Counted from the stretch's first letter, positions 11,721-22,500 are shown. The stretch: DNA of 64,000 nt from Symsagittifera roscoffensis (GCF_963678635.1 NC_087062.1:67811415-67875414), one strand, 5' to 3'. The notes: a model not told the origin generated them from the letters alone. Numbers and translations: made by a program.

Positions 11721-12390
11721 GATTGAACTTAGTTGCTACGCAAAATCAAATCGGAAACCAATTGATAGTTCTAAAGAGTTTTCATATAACTAGTAGCATT
11801 TTCAGTTTCATGAGTGAGATGTTTTGATTTGACAATTATTTTGTGCGAACGGAAACACACAAAGGAATACAACAGCGTTACAATAAACTAAGACACATAT
11901 CTTTAAAAGCAGCCACTAATAAACTTTTTTCTGTACAGAACGATTCCTATTTTAGATGATGGAACAAGCTGGAAATTTTCCCATTTTAGATGAAAAGCTT
12001 TGAAATGAAAAAAAAAGTAATTTTAATTTAAATAGTCAGACGAAATGTAAAAATCAACTGTGAATGAAGTTTAATTAAAGCAGCAATACTGAACTACAAC
12101 GAGATGATTTTTAAAATAAATTTATCAATAAGCTCTTGAAGCAAAAGTTCGATTGAAACCGATTAAACTGACATGAGACCTTGAATTCGACTTCGTACCG
12201 ACTTTGGAAGAAACTGGGAATGATGATGCTTTTTGGTTAATTTTTAGTCAAATTTTGCGATCAAAATGACGTTTATTAAAATTTTTTATAGTACATAGAT
12301 GATATTGATTTTATAATTTCAAATGTAAATTTTGTATTTCATTAGCAATTATTTTTTAGAAATTTCCGAGGGACAAGCTCTGAACTATTC
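11721..12390. other. Non-coding, no gene seen
   Basis: AT-rich sequence between the copia element and the fold-back repeat. I see no ORF with recognisable content and no RNA gene. Confidence 0.4.
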
Positions 12391-12870
12391 CCTCGCCAAA
12401 TGCACATTTCGTAGTCAGTCTCCAGAAAACTTCAGTTTAGTCTATTACAATCCGTACAAAAGACTGCTCGTGTATCGGTCTCGGTTCCCCTTAATTGGCA
12501 TCGGTTGGTAAAGCAAAATGTACAAAATAGTTAAAGAGACTGACTAAAAAATGTGCTCGCCGTCTAAATTTTTTTAAAGATGATGAAAACGTGGGATGTT
12601 TTATTTATGCGTGGCAAATTATCAGGCACTAAGAAAATTGTTCCAATCGGAATTGAGGCAAGCTAATCGCCCGCCCGTGTTTATTTCGTACTACTCACAT
12701 TTTCACATTTGATGTTCAATTTTGTCCAAGCTTTATTTTTTTTACCAACAACCAATCGATACCAAATAAGGGCAGCCGAAACCGATATACGAGCAGTCTT
12801 GTGTATGGGTTATATTAGACTAAATTGAAGTTATCTGGAGACTGGCAACGAAATGTCCGCTCGGCGAGGG
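12391..12870. mobile_element. Fold-back (long inverted repeat) element
   Basis: The left arm (about 12391-12530) is the reverse complement, with about 80-85% identity by eye, of the right arm (about 12715-12870). Matching blocks include TCCCTCGCC against GGCGAGGG at the outer ends, AGTCTCCAG against CTGGAGACT, and AGACTGCTCGTGTATCGGTCT against its counterpart near 12780. The loop is roughly 180 bases. There is no coding capacity. The structure fits a MITE or fold-back transposon. Confidence 0.75.
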
Positions 12871-13067
12871 TTTTTTATCAGTTTTATTCTAGTGCGTAGC
12901 GTAAGCAGCGAATGCAGCCAGCTCCAAAATTATTTGAAATTGAATTGAATCAAGCTAATCGGCCCAAACAACGCGTTACTGAATGAAATACATCTCATTT
13001 TTGCATGACATTTACGCGTATGCGAACAGTTATTCTTTTATAAAATATTTATGATACGAGCCTGATA

Positions 13068-13310
13068 CGAGTATTGCCCTGATACGAGTAATCTTGTTTA
13101 TCATGTTTATATTGTCAACTGACCGACAGTGAAGCAAAACTCAGTCAAAACTCAGTGTTTTTTTTAAAGTTATAAACATACTCTACTTCAGATATCTGAA
13201 ATGGCAGTCGAACTGTTCAAAGCTTTGGCTTGATACAAGTACCCTTGTTTGTTCTATTTATCTTGTCTACTACCGGGAAATGAAGCAAAACTCAGTGAAC
13301 GTTGTCTCCG
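13068..13310. repeat. Diverged short tandem duplication
   Basis: Two similar blocks, at about 13068-13160 and 13229-13300, share the order GATAC(A/G)AGTA, CTTGTTT, TTATCTTGT and GAAGCAAAACTCAGT. It lies just upstream of the receptor gene. No function is apparent. Confidence 0.5.
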
Positions 13311-13443
13311 AGATATGTTATTTTATAGATTTTATCTGATAACTATATTTGCTTAGCAAAAAAAGTTAGTAAACACTAATTGTAGCTCATCAGTTGTCTA
13401 ATTGCAACTGAAATGCGTACTCTGTTTTGTATCTTATTTTAAT

Positions 13444-13449
13444 TCCAGG
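13444..13449 (+). promoter_or_regulatory. Possible 3' splice acceptor upstream of receptor start
   Basis: A T-rich tract followed by TTCCAG/GG ends at 13448. If used, it would leave a 95-base 5' UTR before the ATG at 13544. It could be a cis acceptor for an upstream non-coding exon or a spliced-leader acceptor. The sequence alone cannot decide. Confidence 0.3.
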
Positions 13450-13543
13450 GGAGCGCCCATTGGTCTTCATTTTGGTTTTTATTTGTGCCGTTTAATTTTT
13501 ATTTCATATTTTTTAAACAAAATTGAAGTCGGTGGATCTTAAA

Positions 13544-13773
13544 ATGATTTTGCCCATTTACGAAAACGTGTCCGAAGTGGAACCACATCGAGGTCTTGAG
13601 ATATCAATTAGAGTGGTAAAGTTTGGCCTGCTTCCATTTTTTTGTGTGGTAGCATTGGTGTTCGACCTGCTATTCATAGCTACAGATTACAGATTGGGGC
13701 TGAAAAGATCCACAGTTCTGTTCATGATTCTCGTCGCAGCTACCGACATCTTACAAGCAATTGGCCTCATCGG
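13544..13773 (+). CDS. GPCR-like 7TM receptor, exon 1 (N-terminus, TM1, TM2)
   Basis: The frame from ATG 13544 gives a short extracellular N-terminus with an N-glycosylation site (NVS, residue 8), a hydrophobic TM1 (FGLLPFFCVVALVFDLLFIA), a short basic loop (DYRLGLKRS) and TM2 (TVLFMILVAATDILQAIGLI). The exon ends in phase 2 at the donor GG/GTACGT. The frame stays open only 30 bases beyond it. Joined to the segment at 49626 the frame is kept and TM2 is completed, so this is the first coding exon of a rhodopsin-like or invertebrate-specific chemoreceptor-type protein. I do not recognise the subfamily. Upstream lies a fold-back element and a possible splice acceptor at 13448. Confidence 0.7.
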
Positions 13774-14008
13774 GTACGTACATGGTTCATGATTTCATCG
13801 TTCAACGCATTACACTTTCAGTTTTAGTCATTGCCTTGACCGTAAAACGTATAAATTCTTCGAAAAATCGATTCACACCACAATCAGTGTCGACGCAACA
13901 AAAAAACTGCACAAAAAACTCAAAAATACGTGTCTGAAAAATGACCGAAAATTTCATCAATAATTTCACTTTTGTCAGCCTGTCCCCTCATTGGAGTTCC
14001 ATGAATAA

Positions 14009-14193
14009 AAATCAATTATCATTGAGTTTCCTTGTCAGTGTCCACAAAAGTGAAAACAAATCGATCATAATCATCTAAAAATGAATTATACTATTACTAT
14101 TTTTCGAGGCAACAAAATCCTTTTTTCATCCATTATAATCGATTTGTTTTTTCACTTTGGTGGACACTGACAATGAAACTAAGTTATAATTGA
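14009..14193. repeat. Inverted repeat, arms about 64 bp
   Basis: The arm at 14009-14073 (containing GTCAGTGTCCACAAAAGTG) is the reverse complement of the arm at 14129-14193 (containing CACTTTGGTGGACACTGAC). Both carry the AATCGAT / ATTATAATCGAT motif. The loop contains the start of the dispersed AT-rich repeat that recurs at 36557. Confidence 0.8.
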
Positions 14194-14860
14194 TTTGTTT
14201 CCACTTTACTGAGATAACGAGTTTCAACACATAAATTCTTTTCTACGTTTTAAACTAAAGTTGGTTACGTTGGTTACTTGTTGTTCAATTTAATTTTTTT
14301 CTGCCTAACTTTGATATTGTTGTTACTTTTTATGTTTTTCAAAAACTGAATTTTGTTCATTTGATCAATTTTGTTAAATTATTAGAAATATTGGGGGTGG
14401 GGTGGGTAAAGTTGGAGGTGGAATAATCCACCTTCCAATACCCCCCCTTCCCCCCTAGCGTTTGCCCCCCCCCCCTTCCCCCCTAGCGTTTGCCCCCCCC
14501 CCCCATCCCTAGCGTTTGCAAAGTTTCCGCATAACTCACTTGATAAGTGCAGAAATTCTTGCAAAATATTGCACGACGCGCAAAACAAAAATTAAGTGGA
14601 AAAAAATCAATTTTAATGTGATTTGCTACTTATTTTAAAATCCATTATTTTGGATTCCAAATGAATTATAATGCATTTTGTTTTGGCGAGAAAAAATGAA
14701 TTTAAATCCATATTTAGTCCAATTTTGTTGTCTGAACGTAACATGAAAATCGATTTGATTAACATTTTTATTGACCACGAAAATCCATTATAATCGATTT
14801 GTTTTCACTTTTCTTAAGTGCGGGTCGTCATTAGCGAAAAAAATTATATCATTTAACAAT
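14098..14860. repeat. AT-rich dispersed repeat (MITE-like), left copy
   Basis: Begins TTTTCGAGGCAACAAAATC and ends around CTTAAGTGCGGGTCGTCATTA. It recurs at 36557-37225 and in part near 63565-63700. CCATTATAATCGATTTG occurs near both ends of the repeat. No coding capacity is seen. The C-rich tandem tract at 14441-14519 lies within it. Confidence 0.75.
14441..14519. repeat. C-tract tandem repeat
   Basis: Three copies of a unit combining runs of 6-12 C, TTCCCCC or ATCC, and CTAGCGTTTGC. The homologous copy at 36851-36905 has only two, so copy number differs between the duplicated segments. Confidence 0.85.
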
Positions 14861-15359
14861 ATCTAATAAACAATGTCTTGAGCTCAAAATTTAATGTTAT
14901 TTCACAGTGATTAAATTTCGGAGACTTGTGAGGGATTAAAAAATTAAAAAACTGCCAATTTCAGAGAAATAACTCGCTATTTTATTAACGTGTGGCTTAT
15001 TAGCGTCAAACAAGATACATTGTGATAATTAATCTGGAGCCGGTCAAAGCATCTGAGTAAACTCGAACGCAGTTTTTTCAAACTAGAAAGTTGAGATAAT
15101 CATTAGACCGTAAAATCAGAAAATTTCCGGGAAAGAAATTGAAAACTAGATCATAAAAATAGAATATTGACAAAAAAATCAAATGGAAATAACTATCACA
15201 TGCAACCAACTAATTGATATGAAAAGCACTCAAATTTTAGAAAGGGTAAAAGTCTACTATAGAAAAGAATATAGTGAACAACCTACACCATTCGTGTTAT
15301 ACGTGGCACCCTCCTAAACCGCCAGAAAATGCAACTTAGCTCTATCCATTGACCAAGTT
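14861..15359 (+). mobile_element. BEL/Pao remnant, left copy: LTR part and leader
   Basis: The segment 15126-15302 (GGAAAGAAATTGAAAACTAG through ACCATTCGTGTTATAC) has homologues at 37508-37686 and at 42160-42338. The last of these lies downstream of the BEL pol remnant, so the shared sequence behaves as the 3' part of an LTR. The base following is TGGCACCC, a candidate tRNA primer-binding site at 15304. The leader is interrupted at 15359 by the 17.65-kb insertion and resumes at 33012. Confidence 0.6.
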
Positions 15360-16292
15360 TGTAACATTCGCCCGGAAGATACATATCGACGGATAACAAA
15401 ACTAATTCTTAAGACGACTGGCTAGCGTCTAAACAGAGCTTTGCATGTTTTTCACCGTCTCTACCAAGCCAGTACTTTTCGGTGGTCTTTTCTAACATCG
15501 GGTCGACAAAAACGTTACTGTTCTCCGGCTTCGACCAGAACGCTCAAATTAACTGAATTACATGCAAAAATAGTGAGCTCATGGCTGGGTCTCAGTATCC
15601 CCAGACCACGAGGTCACTACTAAAAACAGGGCTACTACTTATTATATTACTATTGTTTTTGTTCAGTAGATAAAAATCATCATCTCCATCGAAGATGGAT
15701 CAACCCTTTCCCCCCAACTCTTAGCACCTCATCCTTGTCAAAACTAATCCAAATATCAATTAAATTCAAGTCAGGACATGACAGGATGCTAAAAGATCAT
15801 ATGAGTCAATAAAAATTTTCCGTCCCGAGACCCTTCCGGATTCTTGAATCCGGTGAATCAAGCTCCTTAAGTTCGATTTCACGACAACACGGAAGGCTGG
15901 TTTCTTACCCTTCACCGTTGTTCGCAACGGCCTTGCAACTATTGTAGCAGCACAATAGTTGCAACTCGGAACGTTCTCTGCAATCTGCTGCTGTTTTTCT
16001 TCAATTTCGACTTCTTCAATTTCGATAAAGTTGTTCTCGTCAGCGCAACTAATGTTGTTATGTTTTTTTTCTCGTTTCTTGTTAAAATGGCTGTTTCAGC
16101 ATTTCTCAGAAATGTGTCGTCATCATTCGAATTTTTGAAATTTTAAAATACTAGAATATTCCAGCCTTCACCGTTTGGCTAAACGTTCCAATAACGCCCT
16201 TAGTTCTTAAAAACCACCAATCCGGAAGGCTTACTGCTAAAATTCCGAATTCTGCAGAGATTGAATTTTTCACATTCTGGTCGAATGTCACA
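15360..16292 (-). repeat. 3' LTR of the giant gypsy element
   Basis: 933 bp, about 98.7% identical to the copy at 32078-33011 by eye, with around a dozen substitutions plus one length change in a C run. On the element strand it starts TGTGACATTCG and ends CGAATGTTACA. Small open frames inside it are duplicated at the other LTR and are not genes. Confidence 0.95.
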
Positions 16293-16305
16293 TACTCCCC
16301 GGACA
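16293..16305 (-). promoter_or_regulatory. Probable polypurine tract
   Basis: On the element strand TGTCCGGGGAGTA lies immediately before the 3' LTR, where the plus-strand primer of LTR retroelements sits. It is short for a PPT. The same 11-mer TGTCCGGGGAG occurs four more times within pol. Confidence 0.6.
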
Positions 16306-17110
16306 GTCCGGTCAATGTCCTCATTGAATCGCGCAATGTTCTAAATGGTTACAGTGTCATCGAACAGAATTTACAAAATGAACGAAATTACTTTTATCTA
16401 CGTCACATCGACTCACTGCAGAATATAAATGGCATCATACTACATCACTATAGCCTTCAAATTCTTTCATTAATCTGCACATTGAGGATATGACTTAAGA
16501 TAAAACATTTTTTCTGACTTCCAGTGTCAATGTCCCGATTAGAACTTTTTCTCCTAGATTTAAAAGGTGTTGGCTTGCAGGACAGTCCTGCCAAGCAACA
16601 AGCTAAAATTGTCCTACTATGCTCCTTCCCTTCGGAAATCTTGCTTGTTTATTGTCCTGAATATTAAAACTAAGAAACTTTGTGGTTAGAAAGAACAATG
16701 TAACAACCTCCCTCCTCAAGAAGTTACTCAAGTTTTTCATGTCACCACAAAGTGATCAGTCTTCCTAAGTGATTAAAAACAATCATGCAGGCTGGAATAT
16801 TTAAATATACTCGTCCCTCAAGCCTTTCTAAATAAATAATAAGTGAGTGTCTCTAAAGCCACTTCAACTAAAATCAAAATGCAAATTTATAAATGCAACA
16901 ATTTCAAAACTCAACTAAATGTTTCAGTTTTCAATTACAACTTGGTTGCTTGGTTTCTCACTTGAGTTTTTCACACACATAAAACAATTCTGAGTTTTGA
17001 CTTTTCTTCATCATCCCTTTGTTCTCTTCTTTTTCGTCGTTTAGAAGTTCTAAAACTTCTAAATTCTTCTAATTTTCTTTCTTGCTGCCTCTTGTTTTCT
17101 CGACCATTCG
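16306..17110 (-). other. 3' non-coding region of the giant element
   Basis: About 0.8 kb between ORF4 and the polypurine tract. AT-rich, with no ORF of note and no transmembrane or envelope-like segment. Confidence 0.7.
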
Positions 17111-18505
17111 TCAATGCTCCATTTCCTCCTCCTGTGACACTGACTCCGCACTTTCGGTTTCCGTGTCTTGTAGCACGTCATTGACTATCCTGACGCTGTT
17201 GGAAGCCGTCCTCCAACACTTCTGCTCTTCCACCCTCTGTTTACAGCAAGGTAGGGGATCCACGTTTGATTCTCTGTTTCTACAGAAGCTGTTGTGGAGA
17301 CACAACGTCACGTTTCTCTCCAAATCTTCTTTCAGCATCTCTGCCTTCTCATTTCCACTACGCTCACTCGTCCTGGAAATTCTCTTCACAGCGGTGGTCA
17401 CTGCATTCCGATGGGTCACGAAAGCTCGCTTGAAAGCTCCTGCCCCAATGTCCAGCTGATATTCACTGTACACCCTGCCGTGCTTCGACATATGCTTTTT
17501 CGCATACTCGTACAACCATGCAGTCATGTTGGCTCTGAACCATGGCATCAATCGTTTTCTCGCCCATATCTTCTTCACTTCCATCGGAATGTTTAGAACT
17601 TTGCACATTGTCTCAAAAAGATCTAAATCTTTTAGACAATCCAATTTCCGCAATTGTTCTCTCGTCGGCGCCTTCTGTCTATTATTTTCTCTCACATGAG
17701 CTTCCAGCCATCGTATCGCCATCATAACTCCCACTATCACTATTGTTATGGGCTGTGATGAATCTGGTAAACCCATGGAGAGCAGCTCTCCAGAGTCCCA
17801 GATCAACATCAGATTACTACGCTTGGGATACCACCAGGTCTGCAGCAAGCAGTGGCAAGGAAACTCGTCATGCGTCAACATGATGCTCCTCCAATTACGT
17901 TTTCCCGAAGCTTCCAGCAATGGTTCCACTTCCATCATCACTCGGTGGATTTCATCATTCTCATCTACTGCATTGTAATCTGTGACAGTTGATCCTCCCT
18001 GTTTCTGTTTTTCGAAGTCACTGAAGTTCCCGCTCACATATCCCATGAACTTCTTTCCTAGTATTGACTCCAACTCTTCTTTGGTTCTCTCTGGAATTGC
18101 TGAGAACATCTTACATAGTAACTCGTAAGACTTTTCAGACATCCTCGCTAATCTCACACCCCCACACTTCGGCACTGAGAAGGCTTGATCCACAATCGTT
18201 CTTGTACTCTTTACATCCACAGCTACGAAATGTACAGGATATCTGCTCTTGCACATTGGAGCCAACGTTGAGCCCACCAAATATCGTGCTCCTGATGGTC
18301 TACAATAAGTTTCGCTGTGTCTGATGTTCATCTCTGTTTCGATTGCTTCCCTCCATTTTCCTATGTACTTCTGCTCGGTCTGCAGAACTCCTGGGAATAC
18401 TTCTACGCTGATGGCTGTGACCATCTCATGTTTCTGTTCTAGATTCAATAGTGACTCTAAAGAACCAAACATGCTGTAGAATCCTAGTGCTGTCACTAGA
18501 TTCAC
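17111..18505 (-). CDS. ORF4 of the giant element, unknown function
   Basis: 464 codons from a GTG at 18505. The in-frame open region extends upstream to about 18610 without an ATG, and the residues just before the GTG (ELIADCHGGTD) look coding. The true N-terminus therefore probably lies further upstream, through a -1 shift from ORF3 or through splicing. The protein is mixed alpha/beta in appearance, with a hydrophobic strand-like segment PITIVIVGVMMAIRWL, several Trp/Cys-rich patches (HCLLQTWWYPKR) and a charged C-terminus rich in Glu. It has no signal peptide or fusion-peptide/TM arrangement, so an envelope is unlikely. I do not recognise the family. It is intact in a young element, which argues for a conserved role in this lineage. 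Confidence 0.75.
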   Translation of the reverse strand: MNLVTALGFYSMFGSLESLLNLEQKHEMVTAISVEVFPGVLQTEQKYIGKWREAIETEMNIRHSETYCRPSGARYLVGSTLAPMCKSRYPVHFVAVDVKSTRTIVDQAFSVPKCGGVRLARMSEKSYELLCKMFSAIPERTKEELESILGKKFMGYVSGNFSDFEKQKQGGSTVTDYNAVDENDEIHRVMMEVEPLLEASGKRNWRSIMLTHDEFPCHCLLQTWWYPKRSNLMLIWDSGELLSMGLPDSSQPITIVIVGVMMAIRWLEAHVRENNRQKAPTREQLRKLDCLKDLDLFETMCKVLNIPMEVKKIWARKRLMPWFRANMTAWLYEYAKKHMSKHGRVYSEYQLDIGAGAFKRAFVTHRNAVTTAVKRISRTSERSGNEKAEMLKEDLERNVTLCLHNSFCRNRESNVDPLPCCKQRVEEQKCWRTASNSVRIVNDVLQDTETESAESVSQEEEMEH

Positions 18506-18531
18506 ATCGGTTCCTCCATGGCAATCTGCTA

Positions 18532-19203
18532 TCAGTTCCGTTTCCGTTCTTTGTATTCCTGCCTTAAGCGTTCGATCTCTTGAGCCTGCTTTTTGTTGCA
18601 GTCTTCAAACAACTTTCTCCACATGTCCCGGTCTTCCTCCATCGCCAGCATGGTCTTCGTCATATCGTCTAACTCCTTCTTCGTACTTCTCAGCTGATCG
18701 TTCATCTCGTCCAGATCTTGTATGGTTTGGTTCGTCTGAACCTTCTGTGTTACTTTCGCCCTTTTTGGTGGCACAGCTGCTCTCAGTTGTGAACCAGACG
18801 AGGTCGCCTCGCTGTTCATCTCCCGATGCATTCTCGTCAGCCCAGGTTTAGGCTTAGAGGGCATTGGCATCTCACCTGGTTGGTAAGTCCTAGAACTTCC
18901 CAACCCAGGCTCATTCGCCAAGTCACTCCCTGAGAGAGCCCCGTTTCTCCACCTCATCACTCTCATGTTCGGGCGGTCTAGTACTCCTCTTTCTCCATAT
19001 GCTGCCATCAACAGGACTTCCGTGGGGCGGTCCCCACGGTTGTCGTGCCCCAAGATGTTGATCAGGGCGGTCAGCAACATGACCACCTCTGGGTCCTCCA
19101 GAGCGAAGTCTCGTTCGATCAGCCGACGATAGATCGCATCTACCATCGGTCCTACATATGCCTCTGCCAGGTCCATCAATTCATCCAGGTTGAAATTGTC
19201 CAT
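18532..19203 (-). CDS. ORF3 of the giant element, coiled-coil protein of unknown function
   Basis: 223 codons from ATG 19203 to TGA. The N-terminal 90 residues are helical (LDELMDLAEAYVGPMVDAIY, VVMLLTALINILG). A Pro/Ser-rich linker with basic KPKPGLTRMHRE and PPKRAKVTQK segments (possible nuclear signal) follows. The C-terminal 60 residues form a heptad-rich coiled coil (LDEMNDQLRSTKKELDDMTK). It lies 0.39 kb downstream of pol and overlaps the open frame leading into ORF4, which is in the -1 frame. A regulatory, assembly or structural accessory role is possible. I recognise no homologue. Confidence 0.75.
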   Translation of the reverse strand: MDNFNLDELMDLAEAYVGPMVDAIYRRLIERDFALEDPEVVMLLTALINILGHDNRGDRPTEVLLMAAYGERGVLDRPNMRVMRWRNGALSGSDLANEPGLGSSRTYQPGEMPMPSKPKPGLTRMHREMNSEATSSGSQLRAAVPPKRAKVTQKVQTNQTIQDLDEMNDQLRSTKKELDDMTKTMLAMEEDRDMWRKLFEDCNKKQAQEIERLRQEYKERKRN

Positions 19204-19589
19204 ACTGTTCTTTCCAAGTTTGATTTGATTTCGATTTCAAGTTTTGACTCAAATGAGCAATTAAATGATCAATCAGGATCTAGAAAAGGAATAACGATTG
19301 TCACACCTGTCAGTTTCACCTTAACATATATCGTTAAAATCTGCTTAAAACAGTTCAGATAAAAAGATATTGAAAAATCAATTGGTTTCTAAAATTTTGG
19401 AATTCGACCTAAGATTGGACAGTCCAAACTTTGGATCTATTCCCAAGATCGTCATTTAGTTGTTCATGGTCACTAACGCTTACTTACCCATGATCTTAAT
19501 AACCTAACACATAACATAACATAACATAACACACATATCACATATTACATGCAACTTGGTCTTTGGCCTAACACTCTTTCGCACATCAC
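19204..19589 (-). other. Spacer between pol and ORF3, with ATAAC microsatellite
   Basis: Non-coding 386 bases. At about 19506-19534 there are four to five copies of ATAAC. If ORF3 and ORF4 are made from a subgenomic or spliced RNA, the acceptor would lie here. I cannot point to one. Confidence 0.6.
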
Positions 19590-22500
19590 TCAGCCTATAC
19601 TTAAATAATATTTCTTATGTAGATATACTTGTATGTTCGTATCAGAGAATATCACGTGTACAAGCGCGTACAATTCCCGAGGATGCAGTCTTCCTCTATT
19701 TGGATCGTACACTGGAAGCGAGAGCTCCTTCACGTCCATTTCCACAAGGAAGTCCCTCAGCCTCGTCAAAGACAAGACTAGGTTTTCTGGGTCCACGTGC
19801 TGCTTCTCCGTCGCCCTCGTTACCAAGAAGCACAAGTACTTTCCCGGTATCTGCGACACCGCCGGAGGTAAGGCTGCTACGCCCCCTATCCCTGGTCTTT
19901 GCTTCCAAAGGAATTCCACGTTTTTATATTCCCTCTTAAAATCTGCCGCTAGCGCCGTCCTAAAACTCATGTCTGCGGTGATTGCTACCACACATGTTCT
20001 GTTTGGGAGTATGAAATCACTGTCTGTTAGTATTATGTTACTAGAATATTCATTTGGTAAGTTAAAATATGACTCAACCACCCTGCCTATGTCAGGTTTC
20101 TTAGGTTCTTCGCCTGTTTCTGCTTCTAACTCTCCTGTTTCTCTTACTATTCTCAATTTTTTTATTATCAGGTTTTCAGTGTGGGTAAGTCCTACCCCCA
20201 CTCCCCGGACAAAAATATCCATCGGCTTCCCCGTCGATCGCATACCGGATATCAAGTCAAGGTTAGAAGCTGGAATGAGAAGTTGTCCTTCCTGGGCAGC
20301 CCAGGAAGGATCATCTCGTTCGGTCTTAATGTATTTCGCGCTTTCACGATCTACGTCTTGAATCGTAACGCTGGTCTCTTTAGGGTCTGATGTCATTTCG
20401 TTCAACCACTCTAAGACACGCAGGTTCGTCTGGTCTTGTTCATATGACTGCTGTTGCTCATCGTCAAATTCTACCTCGGGTTTCGACCAGTCGTCAACCC
20501 ACTCATCGTTATGATCATCGACTATGTCAAAGTCTTGTGACACAGTTATTTCTTCTAAACCCACTACTTCCTCCACTACTTTCTTCAGATCTATCCCATC
20601 CACTACAAAGTCGTCACCGTAAGGATTGTATTTCTTTCTTGGTCTCGTCCCGTCCTTCTGACAAGTCTGAATCGTGAACGGAAGATCTGGTTCCAAGTTC
20701 TTGGGAACCTCTGTCTGTTCGGGATCCTGCCAATCCTCTTCTGCGTAGGGTAAGGTTTCATCGTCCGCTTCGATCTTTTCGTTTGGATCCAGGTCCAGCG
20801 GTGTATCCGTACCTTCCTCTACGATTTCGTTTCCATCGTTCTTCTCCCTGGTGCCTTTTTCATTGACCTCACAAGCAGGATCCATCATTAGATAATCCCC
20901 TTCTTCCATGTCTGCAGGTATACACCAGTCTTCTGTCGATGGATTGTGTGGCTTGATGTTCTCGTAGTGGGCGGCTCGGCCAGTACTCAGTCTATAAAAG
21001 CGTCCCTCCTGGTGCACCTCCGTAATCATGAAGGGTCCCCTCCATTTCTTTAGAAGTTTCTTTGTCCCTTTCGGTGGTATAACGTTCTGAAATACCCATA
21101 CATAGTCTCCCACCGAGTAAGCTTTTGCGCCAGCTGCTTTCTTGTCGAATCTTTTCCTTTGCCTTGCGTGTGCTTGCTGAGTATTTCGTCTGCACAGATC
21201 GTTCAACTCCTGTTGACGTCTGATCACATCCCTTACGTAAACCTGTGGAGATGTTTTCTTTCCCTCATACTCTGGGTAGAAGAATGTCAAGGGTAAAGAC
21301 TTCTCGTGTCCCGTCAGCATCATGTGTGGACTGACTCCAGTGGTGGAGTGTTGCGTGCTATTATAAGCTCCCATCACCTGTGGAAGGTATCTGTCCCAAT
21401 CGGTCATGTACCTGGAACAATATACCCTCAGCATCGACACTAACGTCCTATTCTGTCTTTCCACTAGGTCATTCGTTTGAGGGTGGTATGTCGTGGAGTG
21501 AGCCTGAGCGACTTGTGAGCGTCTCATAAGCTCTTTCGTAAACTCGCCTACGAAAGCCGTTCCATTATCCGATTGAAACGTCATCGGACAACCATGTCTT
21601 GCTATCCACGTGTTGATCAGGTGGTCGCATGTCTCTTCCGCCGAGGCAGTTATGCAGGGCACGGCCTCTGCATACTTCGTGAAGTGATCTATCATGACCA
21701 AGACTTGGTTGTAACCGCTGTCTGTCATGCATATCTTCTGGTGATCTATCTGCACCACCTCGTTGAATTCAGACGACTCAATCGATTGTAAAGGAAATCG
21801 TAATTTCCTTGGATCCTTGACCTGTTGGCATGACAGGCACGCTGTTACCCATTTCTCACATGCCTTTTTCATTCCAGGCCACTCAAAGCGCTTCAGGATC
21901 CTCTGATACACTTTGTCGATCCCTTGATGGCCCATCTGATCATGCGACCTGAACAATAGTTCTGTCTGATAGAGTTGCGGCAACACTATCGCGTTATATT
22001 TGTATAAAACCTTGTCTTCTTCTCTTCTCCTGCAAGCCACGATCCCGTCCTTGTTCAGATATAATCTCCCCTCCTTCTGCATGAAGTATTGTCTCAGGAT
22101 CCTATAGCTGTCTTCTTCTAGGTCACCTTTGTCAGGTGCACCGTTTTCTATCCACCTTTTTAGGTTGCTTGTCATGCGATCATTTCTCTGCGCCCTTAGA
22201 AGGTCCGAGAGCCTGTATCTTGCCTTCAAGTACGTCTTCATGACTCTCATCTGACTATTCAGCTCGTTGGGCTGATGTGTGTCTTCTTCCATCTTAACGC
22301 ACCAAATCTTCGCCAACGGTTGTGTTTCTTGCTGAAACGGCTGAAGATCAGTCCTGACTACCTCTTTCTGCGGCAACAGGCTTATCGAACGTTTCGATAC
22401 CGCTATCGTTTCTAAGTCAACCGCTGCGTTGTCAAAGACTCTTCCGCTCGGTATAAGGTAGCGATCGCTGTCCGGATCCTGGTACACCTCTCTGTCGAGG

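Noticed and set aside
17082-17459. Plus-strand 125-codon frame
   Set aside because: Antisense to ORF4 of the giant element and without recognisable content. The same applies to the plus-strand frames at 19633-20361, 25456-25929 and 27942-28289 over gag-pol.
17111-18505. ORF4 as a retroviral-type envelope
   Set aside because: Position fits, but there is no signal peptide, membrane anchor, furin-like site or fusion segment.
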